From the NCBI RefSeq assembly GCF_006517175.1, contig NZ_CP041186.1:2879001-2943000 (forward strand): a stretch of 64,000 nucleotides of DNA, written 5' to 3'. Below, piece by piece: positions 39,436 to 51,196 of this stretch. The stretch is from Persicimonas caeni (GTDB lineage: Bacteria; Myxococcota_A; Bradymonadia; Bradymonadales; Bradymonadaceae). Under the pieces are notes generated by a model. It ran no database searches, was not told the origin of the DNA, and saw only the letters and a list, made by a program, of their open reading frames with translations. A program made the position numbers and the translations under genes. Numbering within the stretch: position 1 is the stretch's first letter; each line of letters begins with the position of its first letter.

Positions 39436-40818
39436 TTAGCTGTCGGAAGTGATCGTCCAGCCGGCGGTCCAGTCGTCTTCGCCGACGGCGCCGATGAAGC
39501 CGGCGTCTTCGAAGAAGCTGTCACCGTCGGGCTGGACCGAGTCGGTCAGCGCCGGCGAGCCGCTCTGGGGAACCCAGCCGTCGAGCATGGGGTCGGTGGC
39601 TTGGTTGCCGTTCTGGCCTTCGAACCACTCTTGGACGGTGAACGGCTCGGTGGCCTCGGCGTCTTCTTCGTCGTCTTCGTCGAACGTCTTGTTGCAACCG
39701 TTGACGATGGAGTTGACCATGGTCAGCTCGCCGCTGAAGTCGCCGGCGTCGGCGTCCCAAGCGTTCTCGAAGGTGGCGATATCGTCGATGTCGATGCAGG
39801 CATCGGCGAAGTTGGCCACGATCATGTTGTAGTAGTTGCCGGCCACGCCGCGGCGAAGAACCATGCCGGTATCACCCTCGGCGCCGCCCAGGAGCGTCAC
39901 GTTCGAGATGACCGGGTGGCTGCGCGGGCTGGCGTCGTTGTCGGCCTTGAGGTTGTCCGACTCGATGCCGCGGTCGGCTTTGTCGTCGAATTGCTGGACG
40001 ACGGCGTACTGGATCTTGCCCTGCCAGCCGTCGGTCCAGTCGATGCTGTCGTCACCGATACCGGTGAGAACCAAGTGCTTGGCCTCGGCGGTGCCGCCGA
40101 AGAACTCGACGCCGTCGTCGCTGTTCATGTGCACCTGCACGTAGTCGATGACGGTGCCACGACCGACGCCCTGGAAGGCGATGCCGTTGAGCTCGTCCTC
40201 GTCGGTGATCAGGTCACCGGCGAACTCGACGCGCACGTATTTGAGCGTGCCGCTGCTGTCGTTGGGGTCGTCACCGCCGTACTTGCCGGTGTTGCCCTCG
40301 CCTTCGGCCTCGGCGCCGGTGTTCAGCGGGGCATTACCGTTGATGATCATGCCGCCCCACATGCCACGCTGGCGGGTGCCTTCGTCGGCAGCCGGGGTGA
40401 AGACGATGGGGGCGTCCTTGGTGCCCTCGGCCATGATCTTCGAGTTGCGGCGGATCGTCAGGAAGGTCGTCTCGGAGGTGGCCGGGTCGGCGAAGACGGT
40501 CACGCCGGGCTCGATGGTCAGCACGGTCTCTTCGGCGTCGTCACCGACGAAGACCGGCCCTTGGAGTTGATAGATGGTGCCGTCGTTGGCCAGCGTGAGA
40601 TCTTCGGTGATCCCGCCGGTGATATTGCACAGCGTGCCAGAGTCGACTTCCGAGCAATCGACGTTCGGATGGTCGAGGCCTTGGCCGTTATTCGAGCCGC
40701 CGTTGTTGGTGGTTTCGTTGTTGCCGGCGTCGTCGCCGCAAGCAGCGGCGCCCAGTGAGCCGGCAAGCATGGTAGCGAGCGACAGAGCGATAAACTTCGT
40801 GTTCACATTCCAATTCAT
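39436..40818 (-). CDS. Lipoprotein with right-handed beta-helix-like repeats
   Basis: 460 residues. Lipobox LGAAAC near residue 27, then an Asn/Gly-rich linker and a long beta-rich chain (TIEPGVTVFADP, LTIRRNSKIMAEG, GMWGGMIINGNAP, YVRVEFAG, MNSDDGVEFFGG) typical of parallel beta-helix surface proteins. In many genomes this kind of protein is encoded next to TonB-dependent receptors. It heads the TonB gene set (81 bp from DUF3450) and may help capture the substrate. GGGAAAG upstream supports the ATG. No enzyme motif seen. Confidence 0.72.
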   Translation of the reverse strand: MNWNVNTKFIALSLATMLAGSLGAAACGDDAGNNETTNNGGSNNGQGLDHPNVDCSEVDSGTLCNITGGITEDLTLANDGTIYQLQGPVFVGDDAEETVLTIEPGVTVFADPATSETTFLTIRRNSKIMAEGTKDAPIVFTPAADEGTRQRGMWGGMIINGNAPLNTGAEAEGEGNTGKYGGDDPNDSSGTLKYVRVEFAGDLITDEDELNGIAFQGVGRGTVIDYVQVHMNSDDGVEFFGGTAEAKHLVLTGIGDDSIDWTDGWQGKIQYAVVQQFDDKADRGIESDNLKADNDASPRSHPVISNVTLLGGAEGDTGMVLRRGVAGNYYNMIVANFADACIDIDDIATFENAWDADAGDFSGELTMVNSIVNGCNKTFDEDDEEDAEATEPFTVQEWFEGQNGNQATDPMLDGWVPQSGSPALTDSVQPDGDSFFEDAGFIGAVGEDDWTAGWTITSDS

Positions 40819-41006
40819 CTTGGCTTTCCCCGAATGGAAAAGAGACCAGACTGCGAATGCTCCCGGCGGGCCTATCCCGACGAAAACAGGACACAAACGG
40901 GCAATGGGCGCCCGTCCAGTTCGGGGTGCACAATGTCATCGATGGATGGAATTGAAGTGGCGTGTTTGTGACGATTTACTCGCCACAATGTAACGACCGT
41001 GTGACA

Positions 41007-41025
41007 CCTCCCCGGTCGGGGGAGG
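41007..41025. terminator. GC-rich hairpin after the M20 peptidase gene
   Basis: CCTCCCC-GGTCG-GGGGAGG, a 7-bp perfect stem with 5-base loop, two bases from the peptidase stop (41028). No T-run. It also lies upstream of the beta-helix operon, whose promoter must be in 40819-41006. Confidence 0.55.
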
Positions 41026-41027
41026 AG

Positions 41028-42401
41028 TTACTTGGCCAAAAAGCGGCTCACCACGTCGTAGAGCACGCGTTGTCCCCACACGAATCCGTCGACGGGCACG
41101 CGCTCGTCGACGCCGTGAAAGAGGTCGCTGAAGACGAGATCGCTGTCAGGATCGAGCTTGAGCGGGGCGAATCCGTAACAGCGCATGCCCAGGCGGCTGA
41201 AGAAGCGCGCGTCGGTGTGGCCCGGGATCATGTAGGGGGCGGGAATGGCGTCCGGGGCGTGCACCGCGAGGGTGTCGGTGATCGTGTCGAGCAAGGGACT
41301 GCCGATGGGGTTGGCCTGCACGGCGGGCGCCTCGGAGACGACCTCGATGTCGATGGCGGGATCGTCGATGCAGCGCTCGACCTCGCGTTTGAGGTCTTGG
41401 CCGTTGAAGTGCGGCAGGGTGCGGCCGTCGAGATCGCAGCTGGCCTCGCCGGGGATGACGTTTCGGTTGGAGCCGGCGTGCATTACCGTGGGCGAGACGG
41501 TGTTGTGCAGCAGGGCGTTGAAGTTTCGAGAGATCGACGGATCGGGCAAGATTTTGTCGAGCACCGGCCCGGAGAGCCGGCTGTTGAGCAGGCTCTTGAG
41601 CCCCATGCTCGCCGGCAGCGGCTGGGTGTCGGCGAGCTTGCGGATGAAGTCCTCCATGACCGGCGACAGGTGGTAGGGAAGCCGGTTTTTGCCGAGGGTT
41701 TCGATCGCCGAGGCCAACTGGACGAGCGCGTTGTCGGGCCGCGGGATGGAGCCGTGGCCGGAGGGGCCACGCGCGGTCATGCGCAGGTGCACCGAGCCCT
41801 TCTCGGCGACCATGATCGGGATATAGCTCTGCGGCCCGATATTGAGCCAAAACCCTCCGACTTCGCCGAGCATGAACTCGGCGTTGACCCGCGAGGGGTG
41901 ATTGTCGACCAAGAACTTCGAGCCGTGCCCGCAGCCGGCCTCCTCGTCGGCGACCGCCGCCACGATCAAGTCACGCTTGCGCTCGCGGCCCGAGCGGGCC
42001 ATCAGCTTGGCCACCATCGTGCTCATGGCGACCATATTCTTCATGTCCACCGCCCCACGGCCCCAGATATGGCCGTCCTCTTCGGCCCCCGAAAAGGGTG
42101 GGTGGGTCCAACGAGCCGCCTGGGCCGGGACCACGTCGGTGTGGCCGGCGAGCAAAAGCGGCCCGCCAGTGGGGGTGTCGACCGTGGCCGGCAAGCGCAC
42201 CACCAAGTTCGCTCGCCCCGGCGCGCTCTCGACGATCCAAGGGTCGAGGCCGTCTTCCGACAGCGCCTCGGCCAGGTACTCGGCGGCGCGATTCTCGTTG
42301 CCGGGCGGGTTGGTGGTGTCGAGGCGCAGAAGCCCCTTGAAGAGTTCGACCGCTTCGCGGCCTGTTTCGTCCCAGTCGATTCCGTGCGGGTCGAGCGGCA
42401 T
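41028..42401 (-). CDS. M20-family metallopeptidase
   Basis: 457 residues, zinc-dependent amidase/dipeptidase of the ArgE/DapE/CPG2 class. The metal and catalytic motifs are complete: GHTDVVP, GRGAVDMKNM, ADEEAGCGHGS and HGVDERVPVD near the end, with the dimerisation lid (SGHGSIPRPDNAL) between. Substrate not predictable. AGAGGA precedes the ATG. Eight bases separate it from the CPBP protease gene, so the two form an operon. Confidence 0.9.
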   Translation of the reverse strand: MPLDPHGIDWDETGREAVELFKGLLRLDTTNPPGNENRAAEYLAEALSEDGLDPWIVESAPGRANLVVRLPATVDTPTGGPLLLAGHTDVVPAQAARWTHPPFSGAEEDGHIWGRGAVDMKNMVAMSTMVAKLMARSGRERKRDLIVAAVADEEAGCGHGSKFLVDNHPSRVNAEFMLGEVGGFWLNIGPQSYIPIMVAEKGSVHLRMTARGPSGHGSIPRPDNALVQLASAIETLGKNRLPYHLSPVMEDFIRKLADTQPLPASMGLKSLLNSRLSGPVLDKILPDPSISRNFNALLHNTVSPTVMHAGSNRNVIPGEASCDLDGRTLPHFNGQDLKREVERCIDDPAIDIEVVSEAPAVQANPIGSPLLDTITDTLAVHAPDAIPAPYMIPGHTDARFFSRLGMRCYGFAPLKLDPDSDLVFSDLFHGVDERVPVDGFVWGQRVLYDVVSRFLAK

Positions 42402-42409
42402 CGTTCCTC

Positions 42410-43138
42410 TCAGCGAAAGACCATCACGATCACGTCGTAGATCGCATGCGTGTAAACCGCGACCGCAAACCCTCGCAGGTAAAAGATCACCGCCAACAGC
42501 ACGCCGGCGAAGAATCTGTACGTAAACGAGCCGAGTTCAAATGGATCGCCCAGAGATCCGATATAGTGGACCGCGCTAAACAACAGGCTCGAGACCAATA
42601 CGGCAGTGGTCGCAGCCAGCCACGCCGGCCATTTGACCCACTTGACCCCGGCGTAAAACATGCCGCCCATCAAGAAGAGGCGGAAGACGAGCTCCTCGTA
42701 CAGCCCGGCGCCGATGCTCAACACCAGGCTGTCGAAGACGCCGTACTCGACCGCGCCGGCGCCCGACGCCAGCAGCACGTCGAGGCCCAGCCCCCGCATC
42801 ATGCCGATGACGGCGGCGCCGAAGAAAAACGCGTACACCGTGCTCTCGGCGATGACCTTGGGCCACAGCTTCGGGTTGAACTCGCCCTTTTTGCGCAGCC
42901 AGATCAGCGACAGGCCGAAGGCGATCAGTATCCCCAAGTTGATCAGGAAGTAGTTCCAGAAGTTATGGCCGGCCAGGGCCATCAGCACGTCGGTCACGAA
43001 GTCGACGCCGTTACGCACCCCACCGGTGGCCAGCAGCCCGAGCTGGTAGAGCACAAAGAGCGGGAAGACCAAGATGACGCTGGTGGGCAGGTCGCGGGTC
43101 TTATCCAAGTAGGTTTTGACGGCCTCTTTCATCTTCAT
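42410..43138 (-). CDS. CPBP-family intramembrane metalloprotease
   Basis: 242 residues with about seven membrane helices. Motifs EELVFR (about residue 147) and SAVHYIG (about 190) give the Glu-Glu and His ligands of the CAAX-protease/bacteriocin-processing family. It probably cleaves a membrane peptide; substrate unknown. GGAG precedes the ATG. Same operon as the M20 peptidase. Confidence 0.88.
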   Translation of the reverse strand: MKMKEAVKTYLDKTRDLPTSVILVFPLFVLYQLGLLATGGVRNGVDFVTDVLMALAGHNFWNYFLINLGILIAFGLSLIWLRKKGEFNPKLWPKVIAESTVYAFFFGAAVIGMMRGLGLDVLLASGAGAVEYGVFDSLVLSIGAGLYEELVFRLFLMGGMFYAGVKWVKWPAWLAATTAVLVSSLLFSAVHYIGSLGDPFELGSFTYRFFAGVLLAVIFYLRGFAVAVYTHAIYDVIVMVFR

Positions 43139-43321
43139 GTCTCCAGCTTGGGACGTTCCTCGATGTATAACAGGCGCACACTTTTAAAATATTCACGACG
43201 GGAACTTTCTTTCGCAAATGGATGTAGCCTGCTACAACTTGGCCCACGGGGCCAGTCAAGCAGTTGGATTTCTTGATCTTGGCCGACCAATCGTGGATCA
43301 TTTCTTCGCGGAAAAGCGCTT
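43139..43321. promoter_or_regulatory. Divergent region CPBP protease / TatA-like gene
   Basis: 183 bp, AT-richer in 43160-43220 (CACTTTTAAAATATTC), so promoters for both directions are likely here. No repeat stands out. Confidence 0.35.
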
Positions 43322-43606
43322 ATGGTTCCCAGCTTGACCGAGATCATCCTGCTGATCGTCATCGTGATCTGTATTTTCGGACTCGGAAAGCTCGGTGACA
43401 TCAGCGAAGCGCTCGGCGAGATGCGCGCCAAACGAGCACGCAGCCTTCCCGGGCCCGATGCCGTCGACATCACCCCCGAGCACCAACGCCGTGCGTCGAC
43501 GGACGCTGCCGAGCCCAAGCCGGGCACGCGCAAGCCTCCGGTCGATGAAGCGATGATCGACGAAGACGAAGATAACAAGCCAAAAGCTAACGACTCTGAA
43601 GCCTGA
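43322..43606 (+). CDS. TatA/TatB-like twin-arginine translocase subunit
   Basis: 94 residues. A short N-terminal membrane helix (about 6-22, LTEIILLIVIVICIFG) is followed directly by the hinge FGLGKLGDISEALGE and an amphipathic helix, then an acidic, Pro-rich tail. This is the TatA plan, in which the helix-hinge FGxxKL aligns with FGPKKLP. The hinge Pro is absent, so a divergent or accessory TatA is likely; tatB/tatC are not nearby. Confidence 0.75.
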   Translation: MVPSLTEIILLIVIVICIFGLGKLGDISEALGEMRAKRARSLPGPDAVDITPEHQRRASTDAAEPKPGTRKPPVDEAMIDEDEDNKPKANDSEA

Positions 43607-43626
43607 ACGCGCAGTACGAGGATTTC

Positions 43627-44124
43627 ATGCTGGTCGACCTCATCGCTCCCATCGCCAACATGCCCATGTTGGCCGAAGCCGCCATCACCTGGACGCCGTC
43701 CACATTCTATATCGCAGCGGCCATCGTGCACGTGTTCGTCTATCTGATCGGCTTCAAAGTGCTGCAGACCGACCCCGAGCACAATACGTTCGTGGGCGCG
43801 GTGATCGCGGCGGTGGTATCCAACTTCGCCACGTTCGTGCTGCGCGACTTCGGCCTGTTCGGCATTTTGGGCGCCGGCGCGCTGCACTTTGTGATGCTGG
43901 TGGCCATCACCAGCGGTGAAGCGGTCAAGTCGCTGGTCGTCTTCCTGATCTCGATGGCGGCGTATGCCGGCCTGGGCACCTTCATCACCCAGCGCACCCC
44001 GCTGCGCGCCGAGAATATCGGTGGCATCCCCATGGTCATCATGACCGGCGGGCTCGAAGCCGAGCCGATCACCGAGGAAGAAGCCAACAAGATGTCCGCG
44101 CCTGCCGAAGACAAGACCCAATAA
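43627..44124 (+). CDS. Hypothetical four-helix membrane protein
   Basis: 165 residues; I do not recognise a family. Four hydrophobic segments (about 25-45, 52-72, 75-100, 103-125) are followed by an acidic C-terminal tail, probably cytoplasmic. GAGGAT precedes the ATG. The gene is 20 bp from the TatA-like gene, so it is likely co-transcribed and may be its partner. Confidence 0.7.
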   Translation: MLVDLIAPIANMPMLAEAAITWTPSTFYIAAAIVHVFVYLIGFKVLQTDPEHNTFVGAVIAAVVSNFATFVLRDFGLFGILGAGALHFVMLVAITSGEAVKSLVVFLISMAAYAGLGTFITQRTPLRAENIGGIPMVIMTGGLEAEPITEEEANKMSAPAEDKTQ

Positions 44125-44175
44125 GTCGAACCCCGGTAAGCCCAGACTCGGCAAACCAAGATCCGGGAAGCTCGG

Positions 44176-44478
44176 TTACAGTTCTAGATCGGCGATGAGC
44201 GCGTCGACGTCTCGCTTGATGGCGTCAAAGTCGACGCCGTCGTCGAAGATGACGATCAGGAAGTCTTTGCCCGCGCCGACCAGGTAGACGTTTTCTTTGG
44301 CGTCGAGGCCGGTGGCGACCATCGGCTCGGTCGCGCCGGCGGTGGCCTTGAGCGCGCGAGCTCGGCCGACGCGCGCTCGCACCGAGCCGGCGCGATCGAC
44401 CACGAGCGCCGCCTTGATTTGAGCATGCTCTTCGAGCGCACCCATCATTTGATTGCGTTTGGCATCCTCTCCGAGCAA
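44176..44478 (-). CDS. Small roadblock/LC7-like protein
   Basis: 100 residues from a TTG at 44478, with a strong GAGGAGGAG four bases upstream; the ATG at 44448 lacks one. The sequence (HAQIKAALVVDRAGSVRAR, ENVYLVGAGKDFLIVIFDDG) has the beta-alpha profile of roadblock/LC7 or profilin-like small domains. Such proteins often partner small GTPases in Myxococcota-like bacteria. Function inferred only by profile. Confidence 0.55.
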   Translation of the reverse strand: MLGEDAKRNQMMGALEEHAQIKAALVVDRAGSVRARVGRARALKATAGATEPMVATGLDAKENVYLVGAGKDFLIVIFDDGVDFDAIKRDVDALIADLEL

Positions 44479-44551
44479 AATACTCCTCCTCAAACAACTG
44501 CGAGACCAATCGACCCGCTCGACACCGACCGACGGGTGCAAGCGGTGGATG

Positions 44552-45604
44552 CTACCGGTGAGTACGCGCCTTGGTGCGCTTGCTGACGCCCAGCGGCATG
44601 CTCCCGCGCGCTTTGAGCCCGTGGCTGGTAAAGCCCGGCGCGTCGAGCTGCTGCAGGTAGAACTCGGCCACGGCGCCCAGCATAGCCGCATTGTCCGTAC
44701 AAAGCGACGCCGGCGCAATGAAGATGTCGACGTCGGCCTCGTCCCCGGCCGCGCGCATGGCCTGGCGCAGGCGGCTGTTACAGGCCACGCCGCCCGACAG
44801 CACCACTCGCCCGATATCGTTCTGGTGGGCCGCCGTCATCACCTTCATGACGAGCACGTCGACGACCGCCTCTTGGAAGGAGGCGCACAGGTCGTTGAGC
44901 GCCTGGCCTTCGGGGATGCCGTGCTCCTCGAGATGCTGGAGCACCGCGGTTTTGAGCCCGGAGAACGAAAAATCGAGGTTCTTGCGCGTCCACATCGGCC
45001 GCGGGAAGTCGATCGCGGCCGGGTCGCCCGTCTTGGCGAGTCGGTCGATCTCGACGCCGCCCGGATAGGGCAGCCCGAGCATCTTGGCGACCTTGTCGAA
45101 GGCCTCGCCGGCCGCGTCGTCGCGCGTGCGGCCCAGCAACGTGTAATCGCCCAGCTCGTGGACGATGTAGATGTCGGAGTGGCCGCCGCTGGCGATGAGG
45201 CCCACGTAGGGAAACTCGGGGGTGCCGACCTCGTCGAGGTCCAACAAGACCGTGGTCAGGTGGCCCTCGAGGTGGTTCAGGCCTACACATGGCCGGTCTT
45301 TGGCGAAGGCGAGCCCTTTGGCGGTCTCGACGCCGACGAGCAGGCTGCCGACCAGCCCCGGACCGGCGGTCACCGCGAAGCCCTCGATGTCGTCGAGAGT
45401 CTTCTGGGCGCGCTCGAGCGCCTGATCGATGACCGGGTGGATGTCACGAATATGATTGCGGGAGGCGAGCTCGGGCACCACGCCGCCGTAGCGGGCGTGC
45501 ACCGGGATCTGGCTGGCGACCGCGTTGGACAGGATCTTCTTCCCGTCCTCGATGATCGCCGCCGAGGTCTCGTCGCAGCTCGACTCGAGGGTCAAGACCA
45601 GCAT
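44552..45604 (-). CDS. tsaD: tRNA N6-adenosine threonylcarbamoyltransferase TsaD
   Basis: 350 residues. It transfers threonylcarbamoyl to A37 of ANN-decoding tRNAs in the TsaBDE complex. The ASKHA fold shows LESSCDETSAA at 6-16, metal ligands in NHLEGH (His111, His115), SGGHSDIYIV, and GGVACNSRLRQAM. A short basic extension (SKRTKARTHR) ends the protein. GAGAG precedes the ATG; the upstream response regulator gene ends 12 bases before it. Confidence 0.95.
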   Translation of the reverse strand: MLVLTLESSCDETSAAIIEDGKKILSNAVASQIPVHARYGGVVPELASRNHIRDIHPVIDQALERAQKTLDDIEGFAVTAGPGLVGSLLVGVETAKGLAFAKDRPCVGLNHLEGHLTTVLLDLDEVGTPEFPYVGLIASGGHSDIYIVHELGDYTLLGRTRDDAAGEAFDKVAKMLGLPYPGGVEIDRLAKTGDPAAIDFPRPMWTRKNLDFSFSGLKTAVLQHLEEHGIPEGQALNDLCASFQEAVVDVLVMKVMTAAHQNDIGRVVLSGGVACNSRLRQAMRAAGDEADVDIFIAPASLCTDNAAMLGAVAEFYLQQLDAPGFTSHGLKARGSMPLGVSKRTKARTHR

Positions 45605-45615
45605 GGATTACTCTC

Positions 45616-49434
<3,819 letters not shown>

Positions 49435-49532
49435 TTACACGTCCTAGAAAACAAGCAAGAATCCTGCCGACGATCTGGTACCGCAGCGAATCTTAAATGG
49501 TTGAGGAGTCATTCACAAGGAAGGTCCGCAAC

Positions 49533-49679
49533 GGCAAAAGAGCAAAAGAGCAAAAAAGCAAAAAGCTAGAGAGCAAAAGAGCAAAAAGCTAGAGAGCAAA
49601 AGAGCAAAACAACTCGTGCCCAAGGGCAGCTCGAGGAGCGTTACTTTTTTGCTCTTTTACTTTTTCACTCTTTTGCTCG
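49533..49679. repeat. AGAGCAAAA repeat foldback
   Basis: The left half (49533-49609) is seven or eight copies of AGAGCAAAA/AGCTAGAGAGC. The right half (49642-49679) is the inverse, TTTTTTGCTCTTTTAC...CTCTTTTGCTC. The arms can pair for about 30 bp. In a 334-bp gap between the response regulator and the SseB-like gene. The T-rich arm could end transcription from either side. No gene is seen in the rest of the gap. Confidence 0.8.
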
Positions 49680-49693
49680 CGCGAAGCGCGCTT

Positions 49694-50110
49694 TCACTCG
49701 CGCGTCAGCACGCCGAAATGCTCGGCGTACTGCTCGAGCGCCTCGACCGGGGCGCGGAAGGTCGCCGGCGAGTCGGGGTTGAAGACCACTCCGCGCACCT
49801 GTTCGCGCACGTCGAGGATTTGCTCCATCGAGTCGCGCGGGTCGAGCACCATCAAGAAGACCTCGCCCGACGCCTCGGCGCGGCCGGTGGTGCGCGCGAA
49901 GTCCTTGAGCCGGCGCACGTTGGTAAACGCCACTAGCCACGGCTCGTCGTCGACGAGCATCACCGTGGGGCGGTTGGGCCCCTGGCGGTTTTCGGCGGGC
50001 AAAAAGTACCAGCCCTTGAGCAAGAACATCGCCTGCCACAGGGCTTGAATGTTCTCGGTCGTCGGGTCCGCCTTGGCGCGGGCGACGTAGTCTCGGATTT
50101 CTGAGGCCAT
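49694..50110 (-). CDS. SseB-like N-terminal domain protein
   Basis: 138 residues. The pattern AMFLLKGWYFLP, RPTVMLVDDEPWLVAFTNVRRLKDFA and VRGVVFNPDSP matches the SseB N-terminal domain family (type III secretion chaperone/enhanced serine sensitivity), whose function is unclear outside secretion systems. ATG 50110 has AGGA seven bases upstream; a longer frame upstream runs into a foldback element and is rejected. No secretion genes nearby. Confidence 0.7.
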   Translation of the reverse strand: MASEIRDYVARAKADPTTENIQALWQAMFLLKGWYFLPAENRQGPNRPTVMLVDDEPWLVAFTNVRRLKDFARTTGRAEASGEVFLMVLDPRDSMEQILDVREQVRGVVFNPDSPATFRAPVEALEQYAEHFGVLTRE

Positions 50111-50139
50111 GGTTGGTTTCCTGTAATTCTCTGCTTTCT

Positions 50140-50302
50140 GGCGCCCCCCATCCGACTCGCGCTGTAACGCGCGCGAGCCACCTTCCCCGAGGTGAAGGGC
50201 TGCCCAAGCAAGCCTGAACCAAGTAGCTATTCGCGGGGTAATCCCTTCCCCAGGGGGAAGGTGCCGAGCGTGTCGTTTAACGCGAGGCGGATGGGGGGCG
50301 CC
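50140..50302. mobile_element. 163-bp MITE-like element with 15-bp perfect terminal inverted repeats
   Basis: Ends GGCGCCCCCCATCCG (50140-50154) and its exact complement (50288-50302). The next bases also pair imperfectly (CTCGCG on both sides). Internal CCTTCCCC/GGGGAAGG hairpins lie around 50180 and 50250. No open frame is supported. Small, with paired ends and a compound hairpin, it looks like a non-autonomous mobile element or extragenic palindrome. No clear target duplication was seen. Confidence 0.65.
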
Positions 50303-50334
50303 GAGAAGCTTTGCTGTCCGAAACGCCCTGCCTC

Positions 50335-50745
50335 CTAGACGCCGACCACAATCAAATACGCCCAATTGACCAACGGCACCACGATCAGCGAGATCTTGAA
50401 GATCTTACTCTCCGTCGCATTCAGGTGGATCTTCGTCCGCTTGTCGCGCACGAACAGCCCGAAGCTCACCAAGCCCCACAGCGCCAGCGCCGCATATACC
50501 GCCATCATCATCGGCTGCAGGCTGATCGCGCCGGCCAAGTCGCCGTACAGCAGGCGAATCGTGGCGCGCGTCGCCCCGCAGCTCAAGCACGGCAGGCCCA
50601 CCGTCGCCTTGAGCGCGCACGTCCCCAGGTTGCCCCACGGCTGCTGGACCATCCAGCCGCCCAGCGGCAGGGCAAAGAGCGGGAGCATCAAGAATGCCCC
50701 CAGCGGGATATGCCCCGGGTTGCGCTGTTCGACGGCGAGTTTCAT
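50335..50745 (-). CDS. DUF2752-family membrane protein
   Basis: 136 residues, three to four helices. The family signature LPCLSCGATRATIRLLYGD (Cys-x2-Cys-Gly-x-Thr-Arg) is present near 45-63. Function unknown; often found beside TM2 or heme-related genes. The ATG overlaps the stop of the HemJ-like gene by four bases, so the pair is co-translated. Confidence 0.82.
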   Translation of the reverse strand: MKLAVEQRNPGHIPLGAFLMLPLFALPLGGWMVQQPWGNLGTCALKATVGLPCLSCGATRATIRLLYGDLAGAISLQPMMMAVYAALALWGLVSFGLFVRDKRTKIHLNATESKIFKISLIVVPLVNWAYLIVVGV

Positions 50746-51182
50746 GCCAGATAGCGTCCCTTCATCAGAAAGACGATGATGATGAAGCACAAGCCGACGA
50801 TGCCGTGGATGGCCATGAACAGCTTGCGCTTGCCGTCGCCCTTGTTGTGGAAGCGACGCATGCGCTGGTGGAAGAATTGGTCGGCGACGATGAGGATGAA
50901 CACCAGCATGAGCTTGACGTGGAAGGTACTGCCCCACACGCCCTCGTCGACGCTCAGGTAGATCTTCGGGTTCAGGAACAGCGCGTACAGGCCGGTCGCG
51001 AGGGTCAAAAAGAACCCCGGCAACACGCCCATATAGTACGACTTCGACTCGTAGACCTTCAGGTCCTCGTCGACTCCGGTTTCACGGCTTACGTGCGTGC
51101 CGACGTGACGGGTCAGCATAAACAGGCCGCCCATCCAAAGAATGATTCCGATAATGTGCAGCGACGCCATCCATCCAGGCAT
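50742..51182 (-). CDS. HemJ/CopD-like membrane protein
   Basis: 146 residues, four helices. SLHIIGIILWMGGLFMLTRH and FHVKLMLVFILIVADQFFH fit the UPF0093/HemJ family (protoporphyrinogen IX oxidase of bacteria) and the related CopD fold with conserved His and Arg. If HemJ, it completes heme synthesis. The GAGGAG before ATG 51182 decides the start. Downstream of a zinc-ribbon protein gene, 14 bp apart. Confidence 0.65.
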   Translation of the reverse strand: MPGWMASLHIIGIILWMGGLFMLTRHVGTHVSRETGVDEDLKVYESKSYYMGVLPGFFLTLATGLYALFLNPKIYLSVDEGVWGSTFHVKLMLVFILIVADQFFHQRMRRFHNKGDGKRKLFMAIHGIVGLCFIIIVFLMKGRYLA

Positions 51183-51196
51183 AATCGATCTCCTCG

